Below the pieces are notes generated by a model. The model was given only the letters and a program-made list of their open reading frames with translations. It had not been told where the DNA came from and did not search any database. Source: Hyphomonas sp. 34-62-18 (GTDB lineage: Bacteria; Pseudomonadota; Alphaproteobacteria; Caulobacterales; Hyphomonadaceae). From it: DNA of 38,260 nucleotides. Shown piece by piece: positions 1 through 9,218 of this stretch. Position 1 is the first letter of the stretch. Each line of letters opens with the position of its first letter. Where the stretch lies: NCBI RefSeq assembly GCF_002282565.1, contig NZ_NCJT01000009.1, positions 1-38,260 on the forward strand. Direction: 5' to 3'. The translations under genes and the position numbers were made by a program.

Positions 1-1128
1 GAGGCTTCGGGCGATCTGCTGGCGCGCGAGGTCATTCAGGTCTTGCGGCAAGAAGATTCAAACCTCAGCATTCAGGGCATCGGCGGCGCAGAACTCGCGG
101 AGATCGGCATTGAGTCGCCAATCGATATCGCTCCTTTGTCCATCCTCGGATTTCTTGAGGGGATCAAGGCATATGGCGATGTCGTTAAGCTTGCTGATGC
201 CGCAACTGAGGCAATTCTTGCGGCGGATCCCAAGGTTGTGGTCCTGGTGGACTCCTGGGGGTTCATGTTGCGGGTGGCTCAAAGAGTCCGCGCCAGGGCG
301 CCGAAGATCCGCTTGGTGAAGCTTATCGGCCCGCAGGTATGGGCAACGCGCCCCGGCCGCGCAAAGACGTTGGCAGCCACAGTCGATCACTTGCTGTGCA
401 TGCACGACATAGAAGTTCCCTATTATGAACCGTTCGGACTGAAGACCACGGTGATAGGGAATCCTGCTCTCTTCCGGGGCGGGCGAGGGGATCGCGCGGG
501 ATTCCGGCGTCATCACGGTCTCACAGACGAGGACTGCGCGGTATTGGTATTGCCAGGCAGCCGGAGGAGTGAAATCGCCCGCGTCGCGCCGGCCTTGATG
601 GATGCGGCAACGCGAATAAAGCGCGCATTGCCCGGCACACGGCTTTTCGTTCAGCCTGCTGATAATGCTGCCGAAATGTTCCGTGAGCAGTTTCCGAATG
701 CGACCGATCAGTTCAAGGTGCTGAGTGATGGAGACCAGAGATTTGATGCCATGGCCGGCGCGGATCTGGTGCTTGCATGCTCTGGAACGGTCACGAGCGA
801 AGTCGCTGTCCAAGGCACGCCCATGATCGTTGCCTATAAGACCGGTTGGGTCACCTGGGCCTTAGCCCGCGGGCTGCTCTACAAGAAAACCCATATCACG
901 CTGCTCAACATTCTGAACGACGATAACGCGATAGTGCCTGAGTTCGTACAGACGAAGCAGGAGCCGGCAGATATTGCAGCGCAGGCTATCCGATGGATCA
1001 AGGAGCCAGGTGCTCTTGAGCGTCAGCGAAAAGCACAGGCGCAAGCGCTGACAAGACTTCTGAAAGACGAAACCCCGACAGCGGTTCTCGCTGCCGGGGC
1101 TATTCTTGAAGAATTCAGAACCGCTTAG
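1..1128 (+). CDS. lpxB: Lipid-A-disaccharide synthase LpxB (5' end off-window)
   Basis: LpxB joins UDP-2,3-diacylglucosamine to lipid X to make the lipid A disaccharide at the inner face of the inner membrane (GT19 family). The frame is open from base 1 and begins with the N-terminal family motif E-A-S-G-D-L-L (residues 1-7 of the visible part), so only about a dozen codons lie outside the window and the TTG at 43 is not the real start. Further family motifs are [10 protein letters not shown] near visible residue 180 and the C-terminal M-I-V-A-Y-K-T-G segment. The 375 visible residues fit the usual 380-390. Its TAG overlaps the stop codon of convergent gltA by a few bases. Identification is firm; the start is unseen. 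Confidence 0.96.
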   Translation, partial: EASGDLLAREVIQVLRQEDSNLSIQGIGGAELAEIGIESPIDIAPLSILGFLEGIKAYGDVVKLADAATEAILAADPKVVVLVDSWGFMLRVAQRVRARAPKIRLVKLIGPQVWATRPGRAKTLAATVDHLLCMHDIEVPYYEPFGLKTTVIGNPALFRGGRGDRAGFRRHHGLTDEDCAVLVLPGSRRSEIARVAPALMDAATRIKRALPGTRLFVQPADNAAEMFREQFPNATDQFKVLSDGDQRFDAMAGADLVLACSGTVTSEVAVQGTPMIVAYKTGWVTWALARGLLYKKTHITLLNILNDDNAIVPEFVQTKQEPADIAAQAIRWIKEPGALERQRKAQAQALTRLLKDETPTAVLAAGAILEEFRTA

Positions 1129-2429
1129 CGGCCGTCCATCGGCTTGTAATCACGCTTGGCGGCGCCAGTATAGATCTGGCGCGGGCGGCCGATTTTCTGG
1201 GTCGGATCTTCCAGCATCTCATTCATTTGTGCCACCCAACCAACGGTCCGGGCGACGGCGAAAAGCACCGTGAACATCTTCGTCGGGAAGCCCATCGCTT
1301 CGAGGATGATACCCGAATAGAAATCAACGTTCGGATAGAGCTTCTTCGCGACGAAGTATTCGTCCTGCAGGGCAATGCGCTCCAACTCCATCGCCACCTT
1401 GAGGAGGGGATGATCCCGCAGATCAAGCGCATCGAGAACTTCGTGAGCGGTCTTCTGCATTACTTTCGCGCGTGGATCGTAATTCTTGTAAACGCGGTGG
1501 CCAAAGCCCATCAGGCGCACGCCGCTGGACTTGTCTTTCACCATTTTGACGAAGTCCGGAACATTGCTGATGTCGCCGATTTCGCGAAGCTGGCGCAGGG
1601 CAGCCTCATTGGCGCCGCCATGGCTGGGCCCCCAGAGGCTGGCAACCCCTGCGGCGATCGCTGCAAATGGGTGGGCGCCGGAGGAGGCCACAAGACGAAC
1701 CGTCGACGTCGAGGCGTTTTGTTCATGGTCGGCATGCAGCATGAAGAAGCGATCCATCGCGCGGGCGAGAACCGGGTTCACTTCATAATCCTCGGCGGTA
1801 ACCGAGAAGCACATGTTGAGGAAGTTTTCCGAATAGGACAGGCGGTTGAGCGGGTCGACGAACTTCTGGCCCAGATTGTATTTCATGCAGCGCGCCGCGA
1901 TCGTCGGCATCTTTGCAATCAGGCGAATGGAGTCGCGGCGGCGCTCTTCCGGGTCTTCGTTGCCCATTGCCCCCGGGTAGAAGGCGGCCATACCGCCGAC
2001 GGCGCCCGTAAGCATGGCCATCGGATGGCTGTCACGGCGGAAGCCGTCAAAGAAACGGTCCTGCTGGGTGTGGAGCAGGGTGTGCTGGCGCACGTCCTTG
2101 CCGAAAGCTTCATACTCTTCCTTCGTCGGCAGTTCACCATTCAGAAGAAGATAGCAGAGCTCCAGGTAGCTCGACTTTTCGGCCAGCTGTTCGATGGGAT
2201 AGCCGCGGTGGAGGAGGATGCCCTCATCGCCATCAATAAAGGTAATCTGGCTTTCACAGCTGCCAGTGGATGTAAAACCCGGGTCCAGAGTGAAGTGATC
2301 TGCTTCCGCATAGAGTTTGCGGATGTCGATTACGTTCGGACCGTGCGTGCCAGAATACACCGGCAGGATAACTGTCTTTCCGTTGACTTCAAGCTTGGCC
2401 GTTCCAGCGTCTTTAACCTTGTTTTCCAT
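1125..2429 (-). CDS. gltA: Citrate synthase (type II)
   Basis: This enzyme condenses oxaloacetate and acetyl-CoA to citrate, the entry step of the TCA cycle, in the cytoplasm. The 434-residue product has the length of Gram-negative type II (hexameric, NADH-sensitive) citrate synthases. The catalytic triad is visible: His270 in [10 protein letters not shown], His311 in G-F-G-H-R-V-Y-K and Asp369 in P-N-V-D-F-Y-S-G. The [11 protein letters not shown] segment near residue 232 is also typical. It lies 48 nt downstream of gltX in the same direction, so the two may be co-transcribed, and it converges on lpxB with a 4-nt overlap of the 3' ends. Confidence 0.97.
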   Translation of the reverse strand: MENKVKDAGTAKLEVNGKTVILPVYSGTHGPNVIDIRKLYAEADHFTLDPGFTSTGSCESQITFIDGDEGILLHRGYPIEQLAEKSSYLELCYLLLNGELPTKEEYEAFGKDVRQHTLLHTQQDRFFDGFRRDSHPMAMLTGAVGGMAAFYPGAMGNEDPEERRRDSIRLIAKMPTIAARCMKYNLGQKFVDPLNRLSYSENFLNMCFSVTAEDYEVNPVLARAMDRFFMLHADHEQNASTSTVRLVASSGAHPFAAIAAGVASLWGPSHGGANEAALRQLREIGDISNVPDFVKMVKDKSSGVRLMGFGHRVYKNYDPRAKVMQKTAHEVLDALDLRDHPLLKVAMELERIALQDEYFVAKKLYPNVDFYSGIILEAMGFPTKMFTVLFAVARTVGWVAQMNEMLEDPTQKIGRPRQIYTGAAKRDYKPMDGR

Positions 2430-2477
2430 CAGCCTTTAACCCTGTTCCATTTCTGTTGGCCGGCGTCGACTTGCGTG

Positions 2478-3938
2478 TCAGCTGGCAAGTTGGTCGTCAA
2501 TTCGTGCGAGCGTTTCCTCCCGGCCGAGCCATTCCATCACCGGCGCAAGGTCCGGTGCGGGAAGGCCGCCAGTAAGTGCGGCTCTGAGTGGCGGGCCAAT
2601 CTGCCCCATAGATAGGCCTGTTGCGGCGCAATATGACTTTATCGTTTCCGAAATACTAGCGCCTGACCACTGCGACATTCGCTGCAGCTCGTCGCCCAGT
2701 CCTTTAAGACGAAATTTCCCTTCATCCGACAAGGCTTTACGTGCATTTTTGTTCATCTCCAGAGGGCGATTTACCCTGAGGAAATCAAATGCGGCTGCCA
2801 GTTCGATAAGGGTGGATCCTCGGTCTTTCATGTGCGGCAAGGCCGCGCGAATCCGTTGCTCTTCGTTTGCGGTAAGCGGCTTGCCGGCAGACAAAATCGG
2901 GCTGATCAGATCAAACAGGCGCTCATCATCTGCCAGGCGAATGAAATGCGCATTGACTGTGGCCAGCTTGTCGAGGTCCAGGCGTGCAGGAGCCTTGTTG
3001 ATGCCGCTTACATCAAACACCGCAATGGCTTCCTCGTCGGTGAATATCTCCTGATCGCCATGGCTCCAGCCGAGACGAAGCAGGTACGCCTTCATGGCCT
3101 CGGGCAGGTATCCCATGTCGCGATAGGCTGTTGTCGAAAGCGCGCCGTGACGCTTTGAAAGCTTTGCGCCGTCATTTCCGTGAATCATCGGAACGTGGGA
3201 AAACTTCGGCACATCCCAACCCATTGCTTCGTAGATCGGCACCTGGCGGAACGTGTTGCGCAGATGATCATCGCCGCGAATGACATGGGTCACGCCCATA
3301 TCGTGATCGTCGACCACTACGGCGAGCATATAGGTGGGAGTTCCGTCCGCACGAAGCATGACGAGATCGTCGATTTCTGACGCATCGATGGTAACACTGC
3401 CCTGCACGCCATCGTCAACAGTGCGTGGGCCACTCTCAGGGGCGCGCAGGCGCACAGTGAAGGGCGCATCGGCGGAGGGAGCAGGGGCACCGTCGCGATA
3501 AGGCGACCGGAATGGCGCCAGAAGCTGTGACGCTTCCGCCAGGAGGGCTTCCCGCGTCGCCTCGCTTATTCCTTCTTCGCGGGCAGCCAGCCGCTTCTGC
3601 TCGCCCAGATCTCTGCGCGCCTGAAGTTCCTCGGTTGTCACATAGCAGCGGAAGGCTGTCCCGCGCGAGACCATCTCATGCGCCACAGCAGCGTGACGCT
3701 CAACCTGTACAGACTGCATCACGGGGGGCTCATCCGGCGTCAGCCCGAGCCACTGCATCGCGTCTAGAATTGCGTCCGTTGCCGCCTGTGTTGAGCGCTC
3801 CCGGTCGGTGTCCTCAATTCGCAGGAGAAACCGACCACCATTACGGCGCGCAAACAAATAGTTGAAAAGTGCGGTCCGAGCGCCTCCAATATGCAGCATT
3901 CCCGTTGGGGATGGGGCAAATCGAGTAACGACGGACAT
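2478..3938 (-). CDS. gltX: Glutamyl-tRNA synthetase
   Basis: This class I aminoacyl-tRNA synthetase charges tRNA-Glu (and, in many alphaproteobacteria, possibly tRNA-Gln for later amidation). The 486-residue protein starts with R-F-A-P-S-P-T-G and the HIGH-box variant H-I-G-G at residues 16-19. The KMSKS-type loop is K-L-S-K-R at 259-263. Alphaproteobacteria often carry two gltX paralogues, and from this sequence alone I cannot say whether this copy is the discriminating or the relaxed one. It is divergent from comEC, whose start is uncertain and may lie within about 70-100 bp of this start. gltA follows 48 nt downstream. Confidence 0.95.
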   Translation of the reverse strand: MSVVTRFAPSPTGMLHIGGARTALFNYLFARRNGGRFLLRIEDTDRERSTQAATDAILDAMQWLGLTPDEPPVMQSVQVERHAAVAHEMVSRGTAFRCYVTTEELQARRDLGEQKRLAAREEGISEATREALLAEASQLLAPFRSPYRDGAPAPSADAPFTVRLRAPESGPRTVDDGVQGSVTIDASEIDDLVMLRADGTPTYMLAVVVDDHDMGVTHVIRGDDHLRNTFRQVPIYEAMGWDVPKFSHVPMIHGNDGAKLSKRHGALSTTAYRDMGYLPEAMKAYLLRLGWSHGDQEIFTDEEAIAVFDVSGINKAPARLDLDKLATVNAHFIRLADDERLFDLISPILSAGKPLTANEEQRIRAALPHMKDRGSTLIELAAAFDFLRVNRPLEMNKNARKALSDEGKFRLKGLGDELQRMSQWSGASISETIKSYCAATGLSMGQIGPPLRAALTGGLPAPDLAPVMEWLGREETLARIDDQLAS

Positions 3939-4041
3939 CCTGTGGCACGCTCCGATTGACCGGCGCTCTGGCCGCTGTTGGGGTGGTCAAACACGAGGAC
4001 GGGGCGAAGTGCAAGAGGGGGACGGCTTCTTCCGGAAGCTC

Positions 4042-6123
4042 ATGCGGGATACGGCCAGCGTTGCCGGGGTGGATTCCCGTCCATTGCTCTTTGCTTTTGC
4101 AATGTGCGCAGGCGCTGCGGCCTATCTCTCCCTGCCAATTGAGCCCACGCGTTTTGAAGTGGCGGCATTGTTTTCCGCTGCGATAATTATGCTGGTTGTT
4201 GTGCGATGGCTTCACCGTACCGATTTTACTTACGCCCTCACCATTTGCCTGTTCGGTACGATCGTGGGTTACTCATCAGGCGCCGTGCGCACCTGGCTCG
4301 TGAATGCCCCGGTCATCACTGCAGAAACCCGTCCGGTCATGCTCGAAGGTTGGGTCGCCAACATTGAAGCCGGGGAGAAGGGCGCGCGCCTCAAGATAAA
4401 GGTTCACTCCATCGCTGGGTTTCCGGCGGATCTGCAGCCCGAACTGGTGCGGGTCACGCACCGCGCGCGGCTTGAAGTGTCTTCGGGCCGGTTCGTGCGA
4501 TGCTGGGTGGTCCTTCGGCCGCCACCATCGCCGGCGCTGCCAGGTGACTATGATTTCCGCAGGCAAGCCTATTATCAAAAACTTGGGGCAGTGGGCTACG
4601 TGCAGGGGCGTTGCCGCGGCGGCGTATTAGGTCCGCCAGATGGGATGGGCCAGCAGGCTGCGCTCTGGATCTCGGCTCAGCGCCGCTTGCTGGCTTCATA
4701 TGTAAACGAAGCTGCTGGTGAACGGGCGGGCGGGCTGGCCGCTGCGCTTGTAGCCGGTGACAGAAGCTTTCTGAAAGCTGAGGACCAGGACGCTCTCCGG
4801 GATACCGGCCTTGCGCATCTCTTGGCCATCTCTGGCCTTCACCTGTCCATCGTCGGTGGTCTGACATTTTTTCTGATCCGCAGGACGTTGGTCCTGATCG
4901 AGCCGCTCGCCCTGCGAGTGCCCGTGCAGAAAATAGCGGCCATAGTTGCGCTCCTTACGTGCGCCGCTTATTTGATAGTTTCTGGCGCCAGCGTTTCCAC
5001 ACAGCGCGCCTTTATCATGGCGGCGATTGTTTTTCTCGCCGTGGTGTTTGATCGTGCCGCCATCAGCTTGCGGACATTTGCGATTGCACTGGTGATTATC
5101 ATTCTTCTTCAGCCCGAAAGTGTGGTGACACCGGGCTTTCAGATGTCCTTTGCGGCCACAGGTGGGCTGATCGCCGCGTACGAGGTTTGGCGAAATCACC
5201 GATCCAGCCGAGAAAAAGTACTCGGGCCGATTGGGTTTGCCTGGGCATCCATCATTATGACCTCGGTCGTCTCTGATGCTGCCACAGCGCCATTTTCGTT
5301 CTTTCACTTTGAAAGGCTTTCCCCCGTCGGTTTGTTTGCAAACTTCGCAATCATGCCAGTGGTGACGTTCGTTACGGCGCCAGCCGCCGCGCTTACCGTA
5401 ATCCTGGCCATTTTCGGTCATGCGGAACTCGTGCTCCGCATTCTCGGGCAGTCACTCGAGCTGGTTTTGGCCATGACGCACTTTTTCAACGATCTCTCAC
5501 CCGGCGTCGTCCGTATGTCCGTCCCTATGCCGCCTTTGGCGCTGGTATTCCTGTCGCTGGCGCTTGGCGCGATGATGGCATTCTCTGGGTGGGCGCGCCT
5601 GATAGGCGGGGCCATCCTCCTTGCTCCGGCGATCTGGTTGTGGAGCACAGCGCCTAAAATTGTGCTTCACTGGTCTGCATCTGGGGACGTGTTCATTGCA
5701 GACACAAAAGCGATGGTTTCGCGCTTGGAATTTGTTGACGGAGACGGGCTTGCGCCGCTTCGCTTCTCTGAAGTTCCCGATCGCGAAGGATGCAATCTGG
5801 AAACATGTGACTACCGCTCCTTCTCGGATATCAGCATAAAGACAATCGGAATCGTTGAGAAAAACGAGACGGATCCGGTCTCTGATGCGCTACGCATCGA
5901 AATATTGAGAGCTGGTTCGGCAATCGATAATCTGACATTCACCTGGGCCGAGACAAAAGACGCCGGCGGCATCACGGTCTACGCCCACGACGATCACCTT
6001 TATGTGGTCCGTTTACAAAATTGCACCGAACGCCCTTGGCGCCGGTGCAATGAGATGGCGACAGCCCAACCCAGGGGAGGCGCAGTTGAGTACTTTGATC
6101 GGCTTATTCGTAACGCCGGATAA
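4042..6123 (+). CDS. comEC: ComEC/Rec2 family DNA-uptake channel protein
   Basis: ComEC forms the inner-membrane channel that brings single-stranded DNA into the cytoplasm during natural transformation. The product is rich in hydrophobic helices: an N-terminal pair at about residues 15-60, then a long block of membrane segments from about 270 to 560. The competence-domain signature [12 protein letters not shown] lies near residue 260. The C-terminal soluble part (about 570-693) shows no HxHxDH motif, so the metallo-beta-lactamase domain of Gram-positive ComEC seems to be absent. The start is uncertain: ATG 4042 is chosen, GTG 4009 is an alternative, and earlier in-frame starts would overlap gltX on the other strand. 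The 3' end overlaps convergent lexA by 20 bp. Confidence 0.9.
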   Translation: MRDTASVAGVDSRPLLFAFAMCAGAAAYLSLPIEPTRFEVAALFSAAIIMLVVVRWLHRTDFTYALTICLFGTIVGYSSGAVRTWLVNAPVITAETRPVMLEGWVANIEAGEKGARLKIKVHSIAGFPADLQPELVRVTHRARLEVSSGRFVRCWVVLRPPPSPALPGDYDFRRQAYYQKLGAVGYVQGRCRGGVLGPPDGMGQQAALWISAQRRLLASYVNEAAGERAGGLAAALVAGDRSFLKAEDQDALRDTGLAHLLAISGLHLSIVGGLTFFLIRRTLVLIEPLALRVPVQKIAAIVALLTCAAYLIVSGASVSTQRAFIMAAIVFLAVVFDRAAISLRTFAIALVIIILLQPESVVTPGFQMSFAATGGLIAAYEVWRNHRSSREKVLGPIGFAWASIIMTSVVSDAATAPFSFFHFERLSPVGLFANFAIMPVVTFVTAPAAALTVILAIFGHAELVLRILGQSLELVLAMTHFFNDLSPGVVRMSVPMPPLALVFLSLALGAMMAFSGWARLIGGAILLAPAIWLWSTAPKIVLHWSASGDVFIADTKAMVSRLEFVDGDGLAPLRFSEVPDREGCNLETCDYRSFSDISIKTIGIVEKNETDPVSDALRIEILRAGSAIDNLTFTWAETKDAGGITVYAHDDHLYVVRLQNCTERPWRRCNEMATAQPRGGAVEYFDRLIRNAG

Positions 6124-6787
6124 GCGCGACAAGGCGGCCCTGCACCTCGACCCGATCCGGACCAAAAATCCGCGTTTCGAATGCCGGATTGGCCGCTTCC
6201 AATGCCACAGAAGCGCCCTTGCGCCGAAGACGCTTAAGCGTCGCTTCCTCGCCATCAATCAGCGCGACAACAATATCCCCGGTCTGCGCAGTATTTGTAC
6301 GCTTCAGGATAACCGTATCGCCGTTGAGAATGCCGGCCTGGATCATGGAATCCCCCTGAACTTCCAGGGCAAAGTAGTCATCCCCCTCCGGAAGCCCGCC
6401 GGGGCTCGCCACTTGGCCATTATCCTGCTGGATCGCAGAAATGGGGGAGCCGGCAGCAATTCTTCCCACCAGCGGGATCATGCCTGATACGCGGGGCGTC
6501 TCTACGCCCTGATTGGTAACCAGAGCCGGCCTGAAGTCCCTTCGCTGGCGCGCATTGGGCGACGGGATGGCAGAGTCTGGCAGTTTCAAAACCTCAAGCG
6601 CCCGTGCACGGTTTGCCAGGCGGCGGATGAACCCGCGCTCCTCGAGCGCTGTGATGAGCCGGTGAATGCCGGACTTGGAAGCAAGATCCAGCGCTTCTTT
6701 CATTTCATCGAAGGAGGGCGAAACGCCGGTTTCCTTGATGCGGTCATTGATGAAGAGCAACAGCTCTTTCTGCTTTGTTGTGAGCAT
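6104..6787 (-). CDS. lexA: SOS response repressor LexA
   Basis: LexA represses DNA-damage genes and inactivates itself by autoproteolysis when RecA is activated. The 227-residue protein has a winged-helix N-terminal domain (1-65) with the usual M-L-T-x-K-Q start, a linker, and an S24-type latent protease domain. The scissile Ala112-Gly113 bond, Ser147 in G-D-S-M and Lys185 in A-T-L-K are all in place. A perfect alphaproteobacterial operator lies 36-50 bp upstream of the start, indicating autoregulation. It stands 80 bp downstream of trpC in the same direction and its 3' end overlaps that of comEC by 20 bp. Confidence 0.97.
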   Translation of the reverse strand: MLTTKQKELLLFINDRIKETGVSPSFDEMKEALDLASKSGIHRLITALEERGFIRRLANRARALEVLKLPDSAIPSPNARQRRDFRPALVTNQGVETPRVSGMIPLVGRIAAGSPISAIQQDNGQVASPGGLPEGDDYFALEVQGDSMIQAGILNGDTVILKRTNTAQTGDIVVALIDGEEATLKRLRRKGASVALEAANPAFETRIFGPDRVEVQGRLVALIRRYE

Positions 6788-6822
6788 GGATCGGTTCCCG
6801 ATACGAATCTCTGTTCGCTTTT

Positions 6823-6837
6823 GTTCTACAAGCGTTC
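6823..6837 (-). promoter_or_regulatory. LexA operator (SOS box, GTTC-N7-GTTC)
   Basis: The 15-bp element has two GTTC half sites exactly 7 bp apart (GAAC-N7-GAAC on the lexA strand), matching the known alphaproteobacterial SOS box. It lies in the 80-bp gap between trpC and lexA, 36-50 bp before the lexA ATG. Extra GTTC half sites occur at 6794, 6813 and 6841. Confidence 0.85.
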
Positions 6838-6867
6838 CCGGTTCGGGTCAATCTCAACAGGCGAGTT

Positions 6868-7620
6868 TCAGGCGCTTTTCAGCCATTCGCCGATCAGGAA
6901 ACGCCGTGAACCGACCTTTCGCAGACGGATGATGCTTTCCGGGTCGGCGATGCCGCTTTCGGAAACAAGATGCCTGCCTGCCGGAATCATCGAGGCGAGG
7001 CGCTCGGTGGTCGACAGATCGGTGACCATCTTCTTGAGATCGCGATTGTTGACGCCAATCAGAGGGGAGGGGAGGCGCAGGGCTCGGTCCATCTCTTCTT
7101 CGTCATGCGTCTCGATCAGCACGTCCATCCCGAGACTAGCGGCACAATCGTGCAGTTCACCGGCAAGCGCGTCACTCACTGCCGACATGATGATGAGGAT
7201 ACAGTCGGCGCCATGGGCCCGCGCCTCGATGATCTGTACAGGATCGATCATGAAGTCTTTGCGGAGCATCGGAATGCTCACAGAATTGCGAATGGCCTCA
7301 AAGTCAGCGAGGCTTCCGCCAAAGCTCGGCATATCGGTTAGAACAGACAGACACGCGGCACCGCCGCGCTCATAATCCCGGGCGATTTCTGCCGGGTCAG
7401 CTCCAGGCAGAATGTCTCCGGCGGAGGGGCTCTTTCGTTTGATCTCGCAGATCAGGGCGTTTTGGTCTTTGTCCGCAACGGCTGCCAGCGCGGCGCAAAA
7501 CCCCCGCACGGGCGACGCCGCCTTGGCTGCTGCTTCCAAATCGGACACCGAACGAGCCGCTTTCAGCGCCCGGACTTCGTCATGTTTGTAGTCAATGATG
7601 CGGTCGAGCGCTGTTTTCAT
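6868..7620 (-). CDS. trpC: Indole-3-glycerol-phosphate synthase
   Basis: TrpC closes the indole ring of tryptophan by converting carboxyphenylamino-deoxyribulose phosphate to indole-3-glycerol phosphate. The 250-residue TIM barrel shows C-E-I-K-R-K-S-P-S (Lys61), M-L-R-K-D-F (catalytic Lys121), V-L-I-E-T-H (Glu170), G-V-N-N-R-D-L (Asn191) and V-S-E-S-G-I near residue 222. It is a stand-alone enzyme with no fused TrpF. It starts 3 nt after the trpD stop, so it is the last trp gene of the unit. The next gene in the same direction is lexA, with its own SOS-regulated promoter in between. Confidence 0.97.
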   Translation of the reverse strand: MKTALDRIIDYKHDEVRALKAARSVSDLEAAAKAASPVRGFCAALAAVADKDQNALICEIKRKSPSAGDILPGADPAEIARDYERGGAACLSVLTDMPSFGGSLADFEAIRNSVSIPMLRKDFMIDPVQIIEARAHGADCILIIMSAVSDALAGELHDCAASLGMDVLIETHDEEEMDRALRLPSPLIGVNNRDLKKMVTDLSTTERLASMIPAGRHLVSESGIADPESIIRLRKVGSRRFLIGEWLKSA

Positions 7621-7623
7621 AGC

Positions 7624-8649
7624 CTACTCGCTCTCCCTGGATGTGCGGACCAGCTTGTCGAGCGTTTCCCGTGCGACTCCGCTGTCGATCGCTGCAGCGG
7701 CCTTGGCAACGCCTGCAGGCAGGTCGGGGGCGAGACCGCTTACAAGAAGGCCCGCCGCAGCATTGATGAGAACAATGTCACGGAAGGGGCCCTCGCGGCC
7801 GTCAAGCAGGTCGCGGATAGCTGCCGCGTTTTCTTCCGGCGCGCCGCCCTCAATCGTCGAGATAGGGTGGACCGGCAAGCCTGCGTCTGACGGCGTCATT
7901 TGGAAATGCCGAATTGTATCAGGCGTGACTTCGCAAACCTCTGTAGGTCCGGAGATTGAAATCTCGTCGATTCCGGCAAGTCCATGCACAACCCAGGCCC
8001 GGCGCGTACCCAGTGTCTTGAGCGCTTCGGCCATGGGAACAACCCATTGCCGGTCATAAACACCGAGAACGGAATATTCCGCGCCCGCAGGATTTGAAAG
8101 TGGACCGAGCAGATTGAAAATGGTCCGGATGCCGAGCTTTTGCCGGATTGGCGCCACATGGCGCATAGCCGAGTGATAGCTACGCGCAAACAGGAACCCT
8201 ACGCCCGCTTGATCGAGACAGGCTTTGAACGCGGTATCGCTCAGCTCGAGCTGAAGACCGAGCGCCTCAAGGACGTCTGCCGAACCGGTTTTTGGCGGCA
8301 CCGACCGGTTTCCATGCTTGGCGACGCGTCCACCAGCAGCGGCGATTACAATCGCGCTCGCCGTAGAGGTATTGAGGGATTTCCACGGCAATCCGCCTGT
8401 GCCGCAGGTGTCAAGCAGCGGCCCATCAACGCTGACGCGGCGGGCATGCCGGCGCATGATCCGAGCGCCAGCGGTCAATTCGTTGGCTGTCTCTCCGCGT
8501 ACCGTGAGGCCAGCCAGAAAGGCACCGACCTCTTCGGGGGCTGCTTCGCCAGAGAGCAGCGTGTCGAATGCTCCTTCCAGCACGGATTCTTCCAGGGGAA
8601 GCCCCCGCGCGATCGCCTTGATAGCGGAGTTCAGCGCGCTCTCGCTCAC
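7624..8649 (-). CDS. trpD: Anthranilate phosphoribosyltransferase
   Basis: TrpD transfers phosphoribose from PRPP to anthranilate, the second committed step of tryptophan synthesis. The 341-residue protein has the PRPP-loop motif D-T-C-G-T-G-G near residues 81-87 and the K-H-G-N-R-S-V block near 115. That block continues P-P-K-T-G-S-A-D-V-L-E-A-L, where most homologues have S-S-K-x-G-S-A-D. The start overlaps the trpG stop by 4 nt (ATGA), implying translational coupling, and trpC follows after 3 nt. Confidence 0.97.
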   Translation of the reverse strand: MSESALNSAIKAIARGLPLEESVLEGAFDTLLSGEAAPEEVGAFLAGLTVRGETANELTAGARIMRRHARRVSVDGPLLDTCGTGGLPWKSLNTSTASAIVIAAAGGRVAKHGNRSVPPKTGSADVLEALGLQLELSDTAFKACLDQAGVGFLFARSYHSAMRHVAPIRQKLGIRTIFNLLGPLSNPAGAEYSVLGVYDRQWVVPMAEALKTLGTRRAWVVHGLAGIDEISISGPTEVCEVTPDTIRHFQMTPSDAGLPVHPISTIEGGAPEENAAAIRDLLDGREGPFRDIVLINAAAGLLVSGLAPDLPAGVAKAAAAIDSGVARETLDKLVRTSRESE

Positions 8650-9218
8650 TGTTTCACCTGCTTGAGAAAGTTTTTGAGCAGCGCGTGGCCATGTTCAGTC
8701 AGGATACTCTCTGGATGGAACTGGACACCATAGATGGGACGGGTCTTGTGATGCACAGCCATGATTTCTCCGTCATCGGTATAGGCGTCGGCCGCCAGGC
8801 AATCCGGAAGATCGTCCGTGCGAATGGCCAGAGAATGATACCGGACAACGTTATAGCGCTCCGGCAACCCCTCAAAGAGACCGGCCTGGTTTGTGGATAT
8901 CTCGGATATCTTCCCATGGCGGATTTCACGCGCACGGATCACTGCGCCGCCAAAGGCTTGGCCGATTGCCTGATGACCCAGACATACGCCAAGAATCGGC
9001 AATGTCCTCGGCGCAGCTTTAAGAAGGTCAAGGCAAATACCGGCTTCATTCGGCGTACAGGGACCGGGGGACAGGAGAATTGCATCAGGCTTCAACGCCA
9101 GCGCCGCCTCAACTGTCAGCTGATCATTCCGAACCACATGTGTCCGCGCACCAAGCTCCTCCAGATAGTGCACGAGGTTCCAGGTGAAGCTGTCATAGTT
9201 GTCGATGACGAGGATCAT
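8646..9218 (-). CDS. trpG: Anthranilate synthase component II (glutamine amidotransferase)
   Basis: TrpG hydrolyses glutamine and channels ammonia to TrpE for anthranilate formation. The 190-residue class I amidotransferase has the nucleophile Cys79 in G-V-C-L-G-H-Q and the partners His168 and Glu170 in F-H-P-E-S. The N-terminal I-D-N-Y-D-S-F-T-W-N block is typical of TrpG/PabA. Its position between trpE and trpD, joined to both by 4-nt overlaps, indicates the tryptophan role, although such subunits sometimes also serve PabB. Confidence 0.97.
   Translation of the reverse strand: MILVIDNYDSFTWNLVHYLEELGARTHVVRNDQLTVEAALALKPDAILLSPGPCTPNEAGICLDLLKAAPRTLPILGVCLGHQAIGQAFGGAVIRAREIRHGKISEISTNQAGLFEGLPERYNVVRYHSLAIRTDDLPDCLAADAYTDDGEIMAVHHKTRPIYGVQFHPESILTEHGHALLKNFLKQVKQ

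Noticed and set aside
1227..2615. Long open frame (462 codons) on the plus strand opposite gltA
   Set aside because: It is the antisense shadow of the highly conserved gltA coding sequence, has no recognisable domain, and runs through the gltA-gltX junction; such frames are common in GC-rich DNA.
5640..6123. Metallo-beta-lactamase domain at the C-terminus of ComEC
   Set aside because: No HxHxDH motif or other metal-ligand pattern is visible in the C-terminal region.
7384..7620. trpC extended by a fused TrpF domain
   Set aside because: The product is only 250 residues and ends right after the TrpC barrel, so there is no second domain.
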